From DATKDP01 sp035546335 (lineage in GTDB: Bacteria; Acidobacteriota; Thermoanaerobaculia; Gp7-AA8): DNA of 42,707 nucleotides. The first letter of the stretch is position 1. Each line of letters opens with the position of its first letter. Location of the stretch: the NCBI GenBank assembly GCA_035546335.1, contig DATKDP010000140.1, positions 1 through 42,707 on the forward strand. Reading direction: 5' to 3'. The notes beneath the pieces were generated by a model that was not told where the DNA came from, did not search any database, and saw nothing but the letters and a program-made list of their open reading frames with translations. The position numbers were made by a program, and so were the translations under genes. Shown piece after piece: positions 40,447 to 42,707 of this stretch.

Positions 40447-42471
40447 TCAGCCCGAAACGAGCTTGACGGGGAGTCGCTCTGCGATTCGTTCCGCGAGGCG
40501 TGTGTGGGCTTCGGTCACTTCCTCCTGCGTCAGTGATCGATCGTACGCCTGATACCACATTCCCAGAGTCGTCTTCACCTCGCCGGAGCCTTCCGGCACG
40601 TAGCGATCGCGAATCCCGACCTGCTGGAGATGTGGAACCTCGATGCTCCTGACGACCTCGAGCAGCGATCCGTAGTCGAGCTCGCGGCCGTGGAGCAGAC
40701 CGAGAACCATCGGAATGCCTGGAAACTTCGCCACCGGCTCCATCGTCCACGGCCTCGCGGAGGCCTCGAGCTGCTCGAGATCGATCTCGGCGGCCAGAAC
40801 GTCGCCTTTGATCCCGAAATGCTGCGCAACAGCTCGAGAGACGAGCCCGAGGATCGCGATCTGCCGCTCGCCGGAGAGCAGTGTCGATCCTCCCCCCTCC
40901 TTCGCCCAGGAGGGGGCGGAGGGATGAAAGGCGGCAGGCACATGAAGGCGATCGAGCATCGCCTCCAGTACACCTTTCAGATCGAAAAAGTCGACCGGGC
41001 GCTTCGGGTCTCCCCAGTGCTCGCCGATCGAACCGAACATCACAATGCCTGCCGCCGGCCGCTCGCGCACCGCGTCATCGCGCCGGTGATAGGTGCGGCC
41101 CACTTCGAACAGAGCTCCGTCGCGGATGCCGTAGCTCCGGTTGAACGCCACCGTTTCCAGCAGACCCGGAATCATCGAAAGCCGCATCGAAGAGAGATTC
41201 TCGGTGAGCGCGTTCGTGATCCGCACCTGCTGCTCTCCGGAGAAGAGCATGTTGTGATCGGGAGAAATGAACGAGTAGTTGATGGCTTCCGTCAGGCCGC
41301 AGGCCATCAGCAGATCACGCGATCTCTCCTCGATCTCCCGGATCACGTCAGGTCTCACGTCGCCGGTCGTCAGGCGCGGCAGCGAGACCGGAACGTTGTC
41401 GAAGCCGTAGAAGCGCAGCGCTTCTTCGATCAGATCCGCCTCCTCGCGGAGATCCCCGCGCCAGGACGGAACGACGACGGCCAGGTGATCGACGACGAGG
41501 TCGGCCGTCATTCCCAACCGGCGAAACAGATCGAGCGCATAGCCGAGAGCGATCATCCCGCCGGACGCCTCGCGGAGTTTCGTCTCTCGCAGACGGATCC
41601 GCCTCGAGTCGTTCTCCCTCGCGACCACATCGATCGGCTGCTCGGGCGTTCCTCCCCCATCGCCAACGATGATCGAGGCCGCCCGGAGAATGGCGGAGAT
41701 CGAATCGTTCGGATCGACGCCGCGCTCGAAACGGTAGGAGGCATCGGTCCTGAGACCGAGCCGTCGCGCCGTTCTCCTGATCGTTCCAGGATCGAAATGA
41801 GCACACTCGAGGAGAATGTTCTTCGTCGAGCCGGTAATCTCGCTCTCGGCGCCTCCCATGATGCCGCCGAATGCAACTGGACCGTTCGCGTCGGCGATGA
41901 CCACGCTCTCGTGGCCGGCCTCGCGCATCTCCCCGTCGAGCGTTCGAATCCTCTCACCTTCCTCCCCGCGCCGAACGATGATTCGCCTGCCGGCGATGCG
42001 ATCGAGATCGAATGCATGGAGCGGGTGACCGGCATCGAGCATGACGTAGTTCGTCGCGTCCACGATGTTGTTGATCGGTCGATGGCCGGCGGCCAGAAGC
42101 CGCTTCCGAATGGCTCGATTCGATTCACCGACTGTCACGCCGCGGATCACGAGGCCGGTGTAACGGCTGCAGAGATCGGCGGCCTCGATCCGGATCGAGA
42201 CATCGCCCGTCGTGACTGCCCCAGCGGGCAACTCGGCCGGCGAGCCGAAAAGCTCGCGACCGAATGCCGCAGCGAGCTCGCGCGCGAGCCCGCGGTGCGA
42301 CATCGCGTCGATCCGGTTCGTGGTGAACTCGATCTCGAAGACCGTCTCGCCTTCGGTACCTTCGACGGCCTCGACTGCGTGACCGATCTCCGTCAATCGT
42401 TTTCCGATCTCCGAGTCGGAGAGATCGGTCAGATCGACGTGGTCACCGAGCCAGTCGCGTGAGATTCTCAT
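40447..42471 (-). CDS. pheT: Phenylalanyl-tRNA synthetase beta subunit, shortened
   Basis: A 674-residue subunit; typical bacterial PheT has about 790-800 residues. The N-terminal block MRISRDWLGDHVDLTDLSDS is present. After residue 40 the sequence passes straight to VFEIEFTTNRIDAMSHRGLA, normally found after about 150 residues, so the B2 EMAP/OB tRNA-binding domain is missing. The B3/B4 and B5 regions, the catalytic-like core and a C-terminal FDX-ACB anticodon-binding domain (from FPGIPMVLGLLHG) are intact. No pheS precedes it; the 236 bases to the window end hold only repeats. An upstream in-frame start at 42600 lies in the repeat and was rejected. Confidence 0.93.
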   Translation of the reverse strand: MRISRDWLGDHVDLTDLSDSEIGKRLTEIGHAVEAVEGTEGETVFEIEFTTNRIDAMSHRGLARELAAAFGRELFGSPAELPAGAVTTGDVSIRIEAADLCSRYTGLVIRGVTVGESNRAIRKRLLAAGHRPINNIVDATNYVMLDAGHPLHAFDLDRIAGRRIIVRRGEEGERIRTLDGEMREAGHESVVIADANGPVAFGGIMGGAESEITGSTKNILLECAHFDPGTIRRTARRLGLRTDASYRFERGVDPNDSISAILRAASIIVGDGGGTPEQPIDVVARENDSRRIRLRETKLREASGGMIALGYALDLFRRLGMTADLVVDHLAVVVPSWRGDLREEADLIEEALRFYGFDNVPVSLPRLTTGDVRPDVIREIEERSRDLLMACGLTEAINYSFISPDHNMLFSGEQQVRITNALTENLSSMRLSMIPGLLETVAFNRSYGIRDGALFEVGRTYHRRDDAVRERPAAGIVMFGSIGEHWGDPKRPVDFFDLKGVLEAMLDRLHVPAAFHPSAPSWAKEGGGSTLLSGERQIAILGLVSRAVAQHFGIKGDVLAAEIDLEQLEASARPWTMEPVAKFPGIPMVLGLLHGRELDYGSLLEVVRSIEVPHLQQVGIRDRYVPEGSGEVKTTLGMWYQAYDRSLTQEEVTEAHTRLAERIAERLPVKLVSG

Positions 42472-42548
42472 GGCGGCGGATTGTAAACCGAAACTCGCGG
42501 CGACCGGTGAGAACGAGACTGTCCTGGAGACAGCGCATCCTTCAATCA

Positions 42549-42613
42549 TCCTGAGCTCGAAAGCGGCGCGGCGCGCCGCTGAAGAGGGAATAACACGCAA
42601 ACCTTGCCGTCAT
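42549..42613. repeat. Dispersed 65-bp repeat, right copy
   Basis: This is the nearly identical counterpart of 1113-1177, with GCGGCGCGGCGCGCCGC as hairpin core. Unlike the left copy, it runs directly into a REP-like element (shared GCCGTCATCCTGAGC). It lies in the leader of pheT. Confidence 0.8.
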
Positions 42614-42707
42614 CCTGAGCGAGGCGGTTGGGTGGGCGTGAGCGAAGGATCTGCGATCGGCAACTGTCTAAGAACGCAGATCCTTCACTCACGCCCGCAC
42701 GCCGCCC
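42606..42707. repeat. REP-like long hairpin element, copy 4 (cut by window end)
   Basis: The left arm GCCGTCATCCTGAGCGAGGC and the centre ATCGGCAACTGTCTAAGAAC match copy 3 at 36141 almost base for base. The right arm CGCAGATCCTTCACTCAC is followed by the window end before the closing arm. Confidence 0.85.

Noticed and set aside
10211..42707. Repeats considered as a CRISPR array or insertion sequences
   Set aside because: Copies are far apart and palindromic, with no regular spacers, cas genes, transposase or visible target-site duplications.

Overview
This is a GC-rich (about 60%) bacterial chromosome segment, densely packed with ordinary metabolic and envelope genes. It has no phage genes, transposase or CRISPR array. 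The gene content fits an Acidobacteriota-like lineage: a GWxTD-domain secreted protein, a TonB/ExbB/ExbD/ExbD cluster with a TPR lipoprotein, a flotillin/NfeD pair, a RibBA fusion, and several alpha/beta hydrolases and M23/L,D-transpeptidase envelope enzymes. That placement is inferred from gene content and style; no marker was compared against a database.

Layout, left to right. Positions 1-304 are repeat-rich and non-coding, ending in a good promoter for tRNA-Arg(CCG). Positions 389-7664 hold hydrolases, proline iminopeptidase, a trehalose module (a membrane-anchored OtsA overlapping OtsB) divergent from an MscS channel, and a thioesterase. Positions 7945-12135 hold a hydrolase, threonine dehydrogenase, an M24 peptidase and thioredoxin. 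Positions 12340-17261 form a six-gene plus-strand operon: a catalytically dead L,D-transpeptidase-like protein, an apparently active L,D-transpeptidase, a CDP-alcohol phosphatidyltransferase, a membrane hydrolase, GalT and rhomboid. Positions 17293-25794 are minus strand: a beta-rich (possibly bactofilin-like) protein with an M23 peptidase; TVP38, an STN-domain protein, thiolase and CPBP protease; then ExbD, ExbD, ExbB, TonB and a TPR lipoprotein. Positions 26020-29538 are a TDO-family protein, RibBA and the GWxTD protein. Positions 29993-30369 are the scar of a deleted BMP-type ABC transporter operon. The remainder holds a secreted protein of unknown function, TyrS, NfeD/flotillin, an HPt protein, a SpoU methyltransferase, an aminotransferase, RsmI, PgsA, tRNA-Leu(CAG), a coiled-coil protein and a shortened PheT.

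Many genes overlap as ATGA (otsA/otsB, hydrolase/galT, galT/rhomboid, CPBP/thiolase/STN/TVP38), which indicates translational coupling and operons. The trehalose enzymes and MscS read as an osmotic-stress locus. The TonB cluster energises outer-membrane uptake. The L,D-transpeptidase and M23 blocks act on peptidoglycan.

The most notable observations are: the dead/live L,D-transpeptidase pair; the ABC-transporter deletion scar; OtsA fused to a two-helix periplasmic sensor-like module; a PheT lacking the N-terminal tRNA-binding B2 domain, with no pheS upstream; and two families of intergenic hairpin repeats. One repeat family consists of long REP-like hairpins. The other consists of inverted repeats carrying tandem 7-8 bp units.
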